A stretch of 45,111 nt of DNA. It comes from Propylenella binzhouense (GTDB taxonomy: Bacteria; Pseudomonadota; Alphaproteobacteria; Rhizobiales; Afifellaceae). The notes beneath the pieces are model-generated. The model had not been told where the DNA came from and made no database searches. It was given only the letters and a program-made list of their open reading frames with translations. Of the stretch, positions 7,047 to 13,781 are shown one piece after another. The position numbers were made by a program, and so were the translations under genes. The stretch spans positions 1-45,111 of the forward strand of contig NZ_SPKJ01000026.1 in assembly GCF_009866965.1 (NCBI RefSeq). The letters run 5' to 3'. Position 1 is the stretch's first letter. Every line of letters starts with the position of its first letter.

Positions 7047-8471
7047 ATGTCGGACATCGCGGTGAGGATCGGGGGCGCGCGGCGCACGTGGGCCCATGAG
7101 GCCCGTGCGACCCTTTCGCTCGCCTGGCCGATCATCCTCACCAATCTCGCCCAGACCGGCATGACGGCGACCGACGTCGTGCTGATGGGCTGGCTCGGGC
7201 CGGACCGCCTCGCCGCGGGCGCCCTCGCCTCCAACCTCTATTTCGTCTTCCTGATCTTCGGCATCGGCCTTCTCGGCGCGACCGCCGCCATGGTGGCCCG
7301 CGAGCTCGGCCGCCGCTTCAACTCGGTGCGGGATGTCCGGCGCACGGTGCGCCAGGGCCTCTGGAGCGCGGCGGCGATTACCGTCCCGGTCTGGCTCGTG
7401 CTGTGGAACGCGGAGCCGATCCTGGTCGGGCTGCTCGGCCAGGATCCGGCGCTCGCGCGCCGGGCGGCCGCCTACATGCACGCGCTGCAATGGTCGATGC
7501 TGCCCTTCCTCTGCTACATCGTGCTCCGCAGCTTCGTGGCGGCGCTCGAGCGCCCGGTCTGGGCCCTTCTCGTCGGCGCGGTGGCGATCGCGGTCAATGC
7601 CGTGCTCGACTGGCTCCTGATGTTCGGCGCGCTCGGGCTGCCGCGGCTCGAACTCGTCGGCGCCGGCCTCGCCACGACGATCTGCAGCACGCTGATGTTC
7701 CTCGGGCTCGCGGCGATCGTCTCCCGCGACCGGCGCTTCCGCCGCTACCGCGTCTTCGGCCGGCTCTGGCGCGCCGACTGGCCGCGCCTCGGCCAGCTGT
7801 GGGGGCTCGGCCTGCCGATCGCGGCGGCCGTCCTCTTCGAGGTCTCGATCTTCAACGCGGCGGTGTTCCTGATGGGGCTGATCGGGCCGGCGAGCCTCGC
7901 CGCCCATTCCATCGCGATCCAGCTCGCCTCGCTCGCCTTCATGGTGCCGATGGGCTTCGGCCAGGCCGCCACGGTGCGGGTGGGGCGCGCCTTCGGAGCC
8001 GGCGACGTCGAAGCGATCGGTCGCGCCGGCTGGACGGCCTATGTGCTCGGCGTCGGGTTCATGGCGCTGACGGCGCTCGCGATGGTCACGATACCGCGCC
8101 TCCTCGTCGGCGTGTTCCTGGACGTGCGCGACCCCGAGAATGCCGAGGTCGTGGCCCTCGCGGTGACCTTTCTCGGCTTCGCGGCGCTGTTCCAGATCTT
8201 CGACGGCGCGCAGGCGGTCGGCTCCGGCATGCTGCGCGGCCTCCACGATACGCGCGTGCCGATGTTCATCGCGCTCTTCGGCTATTGGGGCGTCGGGCTG
8301 CCGCTCGGGGCGCTGCTCGCCTTCCGCTTCGGGCTCGCGGGCTCCGGCATCTGGATCGGCCTCGCGAGCGGCCTTGCCGTCGTCGCGCTGCTGATGACGG
8401 CGCGCTGGGTCCGGCGCAAGCGGCTCGGCCTCACGCCGCGCCCGGCCGCGGTGGGCAGAGCGGTCGGCTGA
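7047..8471 (+). CDS. MATE-family multidrug efflux transporter
   Basis: 474 residues with about 12 hydrophobic segments in two homologous halves, the layout of MATE/NorM transporters, which export cationic drugs against Na+ or H+. Typical features are the N-terminal LAWPIILTNLAQTGMTATDVVLMGWLG stretch (residues about 28-54; the first membrane helix with the conserved proline and the loop before helix 2) and the equivalent GLPIAAAVLFEVS at the start of the second half. It appears to be a single gene. The 3' end runs 41 bp into the end of the convergent alpha/beta-hydrolase gene. Confidence 0.88.
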   Translation: MSDIAVRIGGARRTWAHEARATLSLAWPIILTNLAQTGMTATDVVLMGWLGPDRLAAGALASNLYFVFLIFGIGLLGATAAMVARELGRRFNSVRDVRRTVRQGLWSAAAITVPVWLVLWNAEPILVGLLGQDPALARRAAAYMHALQWSMLPFLCYIVLRSFVAALERPVWALLVGAVAIAVNAVLDWLLMFGALGLPRLELVGAGLATTICSTLMFLGLAAIVSRDRRFRRYRVFGRLWRADWPRLGQLWGLGLPIAAAVLFEVSIFNAAVFLMGLIGPASLAAHSIAIQLASLAFMVPMGFGQAATVRVGRAFGAGDVEAIGRAGWTAYVLGVGFMALTALAMVTIPRLLVGVFLDVRDPENAEVVALAVTFLGFAALFQIFDGAQAVGSGMLRGLHDTRVPMFIALFGYWGVGLPLGALLAFRFGLAGSGIWIGLASGLAVVALLMTARWVRRKRLGLTPRPAAVGRAVG

Positions 8472-9276
8472 CCTGCGGGGCCGCGCCGTCGACCTCGCGC
8501 AGGAAGCGGAGCGTCTCCGCCGCGCAGAAATCCGGGCTCGTCGCGGCGGTGTGATAGCCGGCGCCCGGAACCGGCACGAAGCGCGCATCGGGGATCTGCC
8601 GCAGCCAGCCGGTGATCTGGGCGATCGGCCGGCGCGCGCTGTCGGTCGAGAGCGCGAGCGTCGGCGCGGCGACGCGGCCGAGATCGTCGCGCACGTCGAT
8701 CTCCGCCACGTGGCGCATGAAGCCGATCATGGTGGATGCCGGCGAGCGCGCGGTGAGCGCGATCCACCACGCCTTCGCGGCCGGCTCCATGTCCGGGCCC
8801 ATCCGTTCGTCCATGGTCGCCTCGGCCCAGGCCCGGATGCCCTCGCGCGCCATCATATCGGCCGAGGACGTGCCGTCGGGTCCGGTGACGGCGCCCCCGA
8901 GCAGCGTCAGGCTGCGGACGAGGCCGGGCCTCCGGGCGGCGGTCCGGATCGCGATCGGGACCGCGATCTTCGCCGCCACGATATGGGCGGGCTCCCCGGC
9001 AAGGCCTTCGAGAAGCGCGACCACGTCCTCCGCCATCCCGTCGATCGTCCAGGGATGGTCGAGCGCGGCCGGCGTCGAGGCGCCGAATCCCCGGCGGTCG
9101 ACGCGGATCACGGGATAGTCCCGGGCGAGATGCGGGACCCAGGCGCGCCAGGCCTCGTGCGATTCGCCGAAGCCGTGGAGCATGAGCACCGGCGGCGCCT
9201 TGCGCCAGGGATCGGTGAAGTCGTCGATCCGGTAGAACAGCTCGGCGCCGTCCGGGAGCGGAAACCTGCCCTCCAT
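8431..9276 (-). CDS. Alpha/beta-hydrolase fold protein with an atypical nucleophile elbow
   Basis: 281 residues with the usual fold landmarks: oxyanion-side HGFGESHEAW (34-43), DRRGFGAS (60-67), a late acid (STDSARRP) and a C-terminal histidine in GAGYHTA. The nucleophile elbow, normally GHSxGG, reads VAAKIAV (100-106), so a lysine (K103) sits where the catalytic serine is expected. Either the protein uses different chemistry or it is a non-hydrolytic member. I chose the ATG at 9276 because a strong GGGGGAGGA lies 8 bases upstream; longer in-frame extensions lack homology. The gene is divergent from dmeR and overlaps the MATE gene end by 41 bp. Confidence 0.75.
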   Translation of the reverse strand: MEGRFPLPDGAELFYRIDDFTDPWRKAPPVLMLHGFGESHEAWRAWVPHLARDYPVIRVDRRGFGASTPAALDHPWTIDGMAEDVVALLEGLAGEPAHIVAAKIAVPIAIRTAARRPGLVRSLTLLGGAVTGPDGTSSADMMAREGIRAWAEATMDERMGPDMEPAAKAWWIALTARSPASTMIGFMRHVAEIDVRDDLGRVAAPTLALSTDSARRPIAQITGWLRQIPDARFVPVPGAGYHTAATSPDFCAAETLRFLREVDGAAPQVSRPLCPPRPGAA

Positions 9277-9400
9277 GTGAAATCCTCCCCCTCTTCGTCT
9301 GTTGGCTTGGTCTGTTGGCGTGGCATGGGGCGGGCAAGGTGCCGCCGGCAGGCCGTTCCCGCGCTCTGCAGGCGCCCGGCTTCCCCCGAAGGGCGCCATG

Positions 9401-9416
9401 GGGTAGGGTCCTACCC
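9401..9416. promoter_or_regulatory. Inverted-repeat operator for the DmeR/RcnR-type repressor
   Basis: GGGTAGG-GT-CCTACCC: perfect 7-bp arms with a 2-bp centre, ending one base before the dmeR ATG. RcnR/CsoR-family repressors bind G/C-tract inverted repeats flanked by TA steps, and they usually control their own gene plus the exporter gene. The position covers the ribosome-binding region, so bound repressor would block transcription start or early elongation. The next gene is the metal exporter. The call rests on symmetry, position and the regulator's family. Confidence 0.6.
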
Positions 9417-9417
9417 T

Positions 9418-9693
9418 ATGACCCACGTAATATCCAACAAGGATCGGCTCCTCGCGCGCGTCCGCCGCATCGCCGGCCAGGTCGCCGCGATCGAGAAGGC
9501 GATCGCCGACGAGGCCGGCTGCTCGACCGTCCTTCACCAGGTCGCCGGTGTCCGCGGCGCGGTGGCGGGGCTGATGGACGAGCTGATCGAGGATCATGTG
9601 CGCGAGCACGTGGCGCGTCCCGGTCTCACCGATGAAGCCCGTGCCGAAGCCGCCGACGAGCTGGTCGCGGCGGTGCGCAGGTACGCCAAGTGA
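9418..9693 (+). CDS. dmeR: Ni/Co-responsive RcnR/DmeR-type repressor (CsoR/RcnR family)
   Basis: 91 residues, an all-helical member of the CsoR/RcnR family. The metal fingerprint of RcnR is present at the same numbers: H3, C35, H60 and H64, the ligands used for Ni(II) and Co(II). Apo-protein binds DNA as a tetramer; Ni or Co releases it. It is followed after 11 bp by a CDF exporter with a histidine-rich loop, as in the dmeR-dmeF operon of Rhizobium leguminosarum. The inverted repeat at 9401-9416 just before the ATG is the likely operator; with so little room, the message may be leaderless or use the AGGG inside the repeat. Confidence 0.85.
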   Translation: MTHVISNKDRLLARVRRIAGQVAAIEKAIADEAGCSTVLHQVAGVRGAVAGLMDELIEDHVREHVARPGLTDEARAEAADELVAAVRRYAK

Positions 9694-9704
9694 GGACCTC
9701 CTCC

Positions 9705-10640
9705 ATGTCCTTCGATCCCGAGTTCGATGCCCTGACGCACGACCATGTCTTCCTCGGTCACGGTCACGACGAGAACGCCCGGCGCACCTTGTGGGTGGTG
9801 GTCCTGACCGCCGTCATGATGGTCGCGGAGATCGTGGCCGGCGCGCTCTTCAACTCGATGGCGCTGCTTGCCGACGGATTCCACATGGCGACCCATGCCG
9901 GCGCGCTCGGCGTCTCGGCCGTAGCCTATGCCTATGCAAGAAAGCACGCGCGCAGCCGCCGCTACAGCTTCGGCACGGGGAAGGTCGGCGATCTCGCCGG
10001 CTTCGCCTCCGCGCTCGTGCTCGGGATCGTGGCGCTCGGCATCGCGTTCGAGTCCGTCAGCCGCGTCTTCGATCCGCGCACGGTCGCATTCGACGAGGCG
10101 ACGATCATCGCCGTCGTCGGCCTGCTCGTGAACATTGCGAGCGCCGTCCTGCTCGGCGGCGGGCATCATCACGGGCACGGGGGCCATGACCATGACCATG
10201 ACCATGACCATGGCGATCATCACCATCATCACCATCATCACGACAACAATCTGCGCTCGGCCTATCTCCACGTCCTCGCCGACGCGCTCACCTCGGTGTT
10301 CGCGATCGCGGCGCTCCTCGGCGGCCGCTATCTCGGCTGGGTCTGGCTCGACCCCGTCATGGGCATCGTCGGGGCGGTCGTGATCGCGAGCTGGTCGTGG
10401 ACGCTCATGCGGGACACGGCCTCCGTGCTCCTCGACAAGTCGGATCCGCATCTCGAGGATGAAATCCGGCACGAGGTCGAGGGACCGGGCGGCGCCCGCA
10501 TCACCGATCTCCACGTCTGGCGCGTCGGCCCGGGCGCGCACGCGGCGATCGTCAGCGTGACGGGTGCCGATCGCGATGCCGTGCGGCGCCGGCTCGCCCC
10601 GCTCCACGCGATCGCGCACCTCACCGTGGAAGCGCGATAG
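9705..10640 (+). CDS. dmeF: CDF-family cation exporter DmeF (Ni/Co efflux)
   Basis: 311 residues with six predicted membrane helices and a C-terminal cytoplasmic domain. Transport-site residues are visible in TM2 (D57, H60, H64 in ADGFHMATH) and TM5 (H189, D193 in HVLAD); HxxxH in TM2 instead of HxxxD suits the DmeF group. Between TM4 and TM5 is a cytosolic loop of about 28 residues (153-180) made almost only of His, Asp and Gly. N-terminal histidines (T11-H21) add to this. I chose ATG 9705, which has GAGG 9 bases upstream, over a GTG at 9690 that overlaps the dmeR stop. Coupled to dmeR, it should export Co/Ni when the repressor is released. Confidence 0.88.
   Translation: MSFDPEFDALTHDHVFLGHGHDENARRTLWVVVLTAVMMVAEIVAGALFNSMALLADGFHMATHAGALGVSAVAYAYARKHARSRRYSFGTGKVGDLAGFASALVLGIVALGIAFESVSRVFDPRTVAFDEATIIAVVGLLVNIASAVLLGGGHHHGHGGHDHDHDHDHGDHHHHHHHHDNNLRSAYLHVLADALTSVFAIAALLGGRYLGWVWLDPVMGIVGAVVIASWSWTLMRDTASVLLDKSDPHLEDEIRHEVEGPGGARITDLHVWRVGPGAHAAIVSVTGADRDAVRRRLAPLHAIAHLTVEAR
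10185..10241 (+). repeat. Tandem hexamer/nonamer repeats coding the DmeF histidine loop
   Basis: Four perfect copies of CATGAC (10185-10208) are followed by CATCATCAC-type units (about 10218-10241). Both stay in frame and code His-Asp and poly-His. Such runs can lengthen or shorten by replication slippage without a frameshift, so the metal-binding loop length may vary between strains. Confidence 0.7.
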
Positions 10641-10760
10641 CCCCTGGAGGCTGAAGCAGGCGAAGCGCGCCGCCCGTCTTGTGCCGTTGGTCGCCCGGCG
10701 CAGGAACCGTGCTTCTCCGACCGTCATTACCGCTTCGGACGCAATTTTCACGAGGCGGTC

Positions 10761-11129
10761 ATGGATGAAATCAGGAGCCTTGCGGTTCTGGCGGTCGGGC
10801 GGGTGGTGTCGGCCTCCCTTCTCGGGCTCGGACTGGTGCTGCTCGTCGCCGATCTCGCGCCGTCATCGGCCCTGGCCGTCGCGGGCACCGGTTCGCTGCT
10901 TCTGACCTTGCATCTCCTTGCGCGGGCGAGCCGGATCGGGGAGGCGGATGCCGGCGATTCCGAGCTCTGGTCCATGCTCGCCCCCGAGCGGCGGCCGGCA
11001 AAAAGCGACGAGGCCTGGCGCCGGCTGAGCGAGGCCCTGTTCGAGACGCATCTCCGGTTCGCGCGCCGGACGGCGGCTGTCACCGCGATCTTCTTCGCCG
11101 CGGCCCTGCTGCTCGATCTCGCGTTCTGA
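10761..11129 (+). CDS. Small membrane protein of unknown function
   Basis: 122 residues. Hydrophobic segments are at about 13-32, 36-54 and 103-121, so three membrane helices are likely, with a charged, Arg/Glu-rich cytoplasmic loop between the second and third. No family is recognised. The gene is 120 bp after dmeF on the same strand and 26 bp before the decayed end of yjbQ, which runs the other way. The ATG at 10761 follows a GAGGCGG ribosome-binding site. Codon use matches the surrounding GC-rich genes. Confidence 0.6.
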   Translation: MDEIRSLAVLAVGRVVSASLLGLGLVLLVADLAPSSALAVAGTGSLLLTLHLLARASRIGEADAGDSELWSMLAPERRPAKSDEAWRRLSEALFETHLRFARRTAAVTAIFFAAALLLDLAF

Positions 11130-11155
11130 CCCCCGTCCGCGTCCGCGGGCGCCGC

Positions 11156-11264
11156 TCACCGCCCGGCGAAGACGAGATCGACATGCCGGCGGTGCGGCCT
11201 GTCCCGGTGCTCGACGAGATAGATCCCCTACCATGTCCCGAAACGGAAGAAGAACCACACGACC
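11156..11264 (-). pseudogene. yjbQ: Decayed C-terminal end of yjbQ (UPF0047)
   Basis: On the minus strand this reads GRVVLLPF, then GTW, then GIYLVEHRDRPHRRHVDLVF to a TGA at 11156-11158. This is the conserved YjbQ C-terminus (…GTWQGIYLxEHR…). Two lesions are visible: one extra base at 11240, which shifts frame between PF and GTW, and a TAG at 11228-11230 exactly where the conserved glutamine (CAG) of GTWQG belongs. The matching N-terminal part is at 12442-12759 in the same orientation. The sequence between 11265 and 11493 has no recognisable gene; it may contain more eroded yjbQ sequence and the promoter of the following cassette. Confidence 0.72.
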
Positions 11265-11493
11265 GGCGCATGATGTCCGACGTGGTGCGTCGGATCGGCA
11301 AGATGCCATGTCGGATGCGGGGAGCCGGCTGGTCGAGCGGGAGAGCAAGAAGGCGATGGGGCGGATGTCTTGGGCCGCGTGCGATTCGCTACAGGGGTTG
11401 TGAACTCATTCGTTGCATGCCCATATATGTTGCACTGCACGAAAGGAAACTTTCGGGCGATTTGGTGATCGGGGAAATCATCGGGAGGTACGC

Positions 11494-11778
11494 ATGGCGA
11501 AGCTTCTTGAGACGATGACGCATGATTTGGAAGCCAACGCTCGTCGGATCCATGCGAACCTTCGCGACTATGCCGACACTGCGTCAGTGTTTTCGTCCGA
11601 TTCGCCGCGCTTGATCGATTCTTTTGAAGGCAAGTGGGTTGGGGTGTACCACGGCAAAGTAGCGGCTGCGGCCGATTCTCTGGAGGAAGTAGCCGAAGCT
11701 ATGGCTGCCAAGGGCATACCGCTCGGAGAGTCAATGATCAGAAGGATTGACAGGGACGAGAAGACGCTGATTCTCTGA
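11494..11778 (+). CDS. DUF5678-like small protein, first gene of inserted cassette
   Basis: 94 residues: an N-terminal helical part (about 1-40, charged) and a C-terminal domain around SFEGKWVGVYHGKVAAAADS, then VAEAMAAKGIP. The 'GKWVxVYxGKVVAxxDxLEExxxxxxxKGIP' pattern is that of the DUF5678 family, small proteins often found beside a retropepsin-like gene. Function is unknown. The ATG has GGGAGG 6-11 bases upstream. Codon use is clearly less GC-biased than in neighbours (many A/T third positions), a sign of acquisition. It is followed after 4 bp by the aspartic-protease-like gene, so the two form a bicistron. Confidence 0.7.
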   Translation: MAKLLETMTHDLEANARRIHANLRDYADTASVFSSDSPRLIDSFEGKWVGVYHGKVAAAADSLEEVAEAMAAKGIPLGESMIRRIDRDEKTLIL

Positions 11779-11782
11779 TCGG

Positions 11783-12220
11783 ATGCTTCTAGGTCGTTTT
11801 GGAAACTCGACAGGGCGGCCCTACATGACCGCTCATATCATGGTTCCCTCACTAGGAATCAGGGGCTCTGTCTCGTTTCTGCTTGATACCGGTGCAGATC
11901 AGACTGTCTTGATGCCAACCGACGCAATCAGATTAGGTGTGGACACCTCGAAATTGACGACGCCCGCGACAACTTACGGCGTGGGTGGCCGTAGTGATGA
12001 CTTTCAGGAGAAGGCGCTCATTCTGTTCAGTGACGGGGTGCTCCATGTCTACGAAGTAGACTTGATCCTGATGCAATCAAGGCCTGCTCTGGTAAATGCA
12101 CCGTCTCTCCTGGGCCGGAACATAATAAACCGCTGGCGGGTCACCTTTGACTATCCAGGAAACATCGTGGCCGCTGAGATCGTCTCCTCGGACCGGCAAA
12201 TTCCTATTCCGTCGGGCTGA
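11783..12220 (+). CDS. Retropepsin-like aspartic protease domain protein
   Basis: 145 residues forming a single-domain retropepsin-like fold. The active-site triad DTGAD is at residues 35-39 in VSFLLDTGADQTVL, and a C-terminal LLGRNIINRWRVTFDY fits the second hydrophobic-hydrophobic-Gly motif. Such domains work as dimers. There is no signal peptide or membrane segment, so it should be cytosolic. Start ATG 11783 is 4 bp after the DUF5678-like stop. Codon use is AT-richer than the chromosome around it, like its partner. Substrate unknown; the partner protein or a host protein are both conceivable. The pair sits inside a broken yjbQ gene. Confidence 0.75.
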   Translation: MLLGRFGNSTGRPYMTAHIMVPSLGIRGSVSFLLDTGADQTVLMPTDAIRLGVDTSKLTTPATTYGVGGRSDDFQEKALILFSDGVLHVYEVDLILMQSRPALVNAPSLLGRNIINRWRVTFDYPGNIVAAEIVSSDRQIPIPSG

Positions 12221-12225
12221 GACCT

Positions 12226-12393
12226 CTACGCCGTCCTCCGCCGGTACCCAGCTCACGTCCGGCTGACGCCCGAGGCCATCGCAAGCGCAAGCGTCCGCCG
12301 TGCCAGCGCACCACTCTCGAGGCGGCGGAAGTCCTCTTTCCAAGCGGCCTCATTGGCGCACTGGAACAGACACCGCGGAGCCGGGCAGGCGTC
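12226..12393 (-). mobile_element. Remnant of an ISXO2/IS1595-like transposase C-terminus
   Basis: The minus-strand reading LFQCANEAAWKEDFRRLESG followed by alternating Ala/Leu, VSRT, an in-frame TGA, then AGYRRR to a TAG at 12226-12228, resembles the end of ISXO2-like DDE transposases (…Y-x-x-E-x-A-W-R/K-E-D-x-R-R-x-S-N-G… GYWQR). The TGA stands where a tryptophan (TGG) is expected before (K/A)GYW. Only the last 50-60 residues remain; the catalytic part is gone. Family assignment is from memory of the motif. It is joined to truncated yjbQ through the junction segment 12394-12441, which holds the hairpin GCGCG-CTTTT-CGCGC. Confidence 0.55.
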
Positions 12394-12441
12394 GGTGATT
12401 CTTTTTTGCCTTAGGCGCGCTTTTCGCGCTTCCTCCATAAG

Positions 12442-12759
12442 GCGGCGCACATGCGCCGGCATGTCGTCGGGCCCCTCGGTGTCGTGGCGCCAGGCGGCGT
12501 TCCGCGGCGCCAGCCGGTCGAGTGCCGTCAGGAGGTCGTGCCGGACGTCGGGGTCGGCGTTCTCCTGGATGGCGAGCGACGCCGAAGTGTGGCGGACGAA
12601 GAGCGTGAGAAGACCGTCCTCGGCGCCGGCCTCCCGCAGGAAGCGCGCGGCGGCATCCGTGATCTCCTGGAAGCCCTGCCCAAGCGTGTCCACCGTCAGC
12701 GCCGACCGCGCGATGCGCTCGAGCGCGAAGGTCTCGACCGGCTCGCCCGCTATCGCCAT
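12442..12759 (-). pseudogene. yjbQ: Truncated N-terminal part of yjbQ (UPF0047, secondary thiamine-phosphate-synthase-like)
   Basis: The reading contains DTLGQGFQEIT, LLTLFVRHTSASLAIQENAD, PDVRHDL and EGPDDMPAHVRR, which are the diagnostic N-terminal and central motifs of YjbQ/UPF0047 (normally about 140 residues). After HVRR homology stops and the frame runs through a junction into transposase-like sequence, ending at 12253. The true C-terminus is at 11156-11264, about 1.2 kb away in the same orientation. The ATG at 12757-12759 with GGAGG upstream fits the family better than the ATG at 12810, which almost abuts the divergent esterase gene. A truncated 160-185-residue fusion might still be made but lacks the C-terminal strand set. 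Confidence 0.8.
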
Positions 12760-12812
12760 CTGGACCGCGCCTCCGCCATCTGCTTTCTGGCCCGGCGGAG
12801 GACCTAGCATCC

Positions 12813-13781
12813 ATGAGCGGAATTTTCGACCCCGCGCTCTTCGCGGATGCGGCGATCGACGCCGAGACGCGGGCCAGGAACGAGGCGCTCATCGCCGCGG
12901 CCCGTGCGGCGCCGGATCGCTGGCGGTTCACCGCCGACGAGCTCCGCGCCGCGCGTCGCGCCGGCTTCAGCCCCTTCCGCCTCGAAAGGCCCAGCCCGCG
13001 CGCCGGCATGCTGGCCGCCCCCGGTGTCGGCGGCCGTCCCGACGTGCCGCTGCGGGTCATTCCGCCGCGGGACGGGCCGCCGCGCGGGGCCTATCTCTAC
13101 ATTCACGGCGGCGGCTGGATGCTCAATTCCGCCGACAGCCAGGACGAGCGGCTGGAGCAGCTCGCCGACCGCACCGGGCTCGTCTGCGTCTCCGTCGAGT
13201 ACCGGCTCGCGCCGGAACATCCCTATCCGGCCGGCCCGGACGATTGCGAGACGGCCGCCTTGTGGCTCACCGGCGCGGGCGCGTCGCGGTTCGGCGTCGA
13301 GCGGCTCTTCATCGGCGGCGAATCGGCGGGGGCGCATCTCGCCGCCGTCACGCTGCTCCGGCTCCGGGACAGGCACGGGATGACGCCGTTTCGCGGCGCC
13401 AATCTCGTCTGCGGCGCCTTCGATCTCGGCCTGACGCCGTCGATGCGGGCGCAGGAGGTGCCGCTCGTGCTCGCCCGCCGCGATACGGAGGCCTTCGTCG
13501 CGCGCTTTCTTCAGAACGGCGAGGACGTCCGCGATCCCGACGTCTCGCCGCTCTATGGCGATCTCGCCGGCATGCCGCCCGCGCTTTTCAGCTGCGGCAC
13601 GCGCGACGGCCTCCTCGACGACACGCTCTTCATGGCGGCCCGTTGGGCGGCCGCCGGCTCGCAGGCCGAGCTCTCGCTCTGGCCGGGCGGGGCGCATTTC
13701 TTTCAAGGAATCCACATGCCGCTCGCCGAGCGGAGCAACCGGGAGATGGACGAATGGCTGAAGCGGATGTGCGACCGGTGA
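12813..13781 (+). CDS. Alpha/beta-hydrolase esterase of the hormone-sensitive-lipase (HSL) family
   Basis: 322 residues. The oxyanion-hole motif YIHGGGW is at 96-102 (HGGG 98-101), followed by VEYRLAPEHPYPA, the classical HSL block. The nucleophile elbow GGESAGAHL places the catalytic serine at 171; an acid in CGTRDGLLDD and a histidine in GGAHFFQG near the end complete the triad. Expected to hydrolyse short-chain carboxyl esters in the cytoplasm. It starts 3 bp from the divergent yjbQ frame. Its last 28 bp overlap the following thioesterase start, so the two are co-translated and may act in the same ester/thioester degradation step. Confidence 0.85.
   Translation: MSGIFDPALFADAAIDAETRARNEALIAAARAAPDRWRFTADELRAARRAGFSPFRLERPSPRAGMLAAPGVGGRPDVPLRVIPPRDGPPRGAYLYIHGGGWMLNSADSQDERLEQLADRTGLVCVSVEYRLAPEHPYPAGPDDCETAALWLTGAGASRFGVERLFIGGESAGAHLAAVTLLRLRDRHGMTPFRGANLVCGAFDLGLTPSMRAQEVPLVLARRDTEAFVARFLQNGEDVRDPDVSPLYGDLAGMPPALFSCGTRDGLLDDTLFMAARWAAAGSQAELSLWPGGAHFFQGIHMPLAERSNREMDEWLKRMCDR

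Noticed and set aside
10761-11129. Membrane component of the DmeRF operon
   Set aside because: It is 120 bp away from dmeF with its own ribosome-binding site and has no metal-ligand residues, so a link is not supported.
12253-12810. A single intact 185-residue gene
   Set aside because: Its first part is YjbQ and its last part is transposase-like, and the real YjbQ C-terminus lies 1 kb away. It is a fusion by insertion, not a designed protein.
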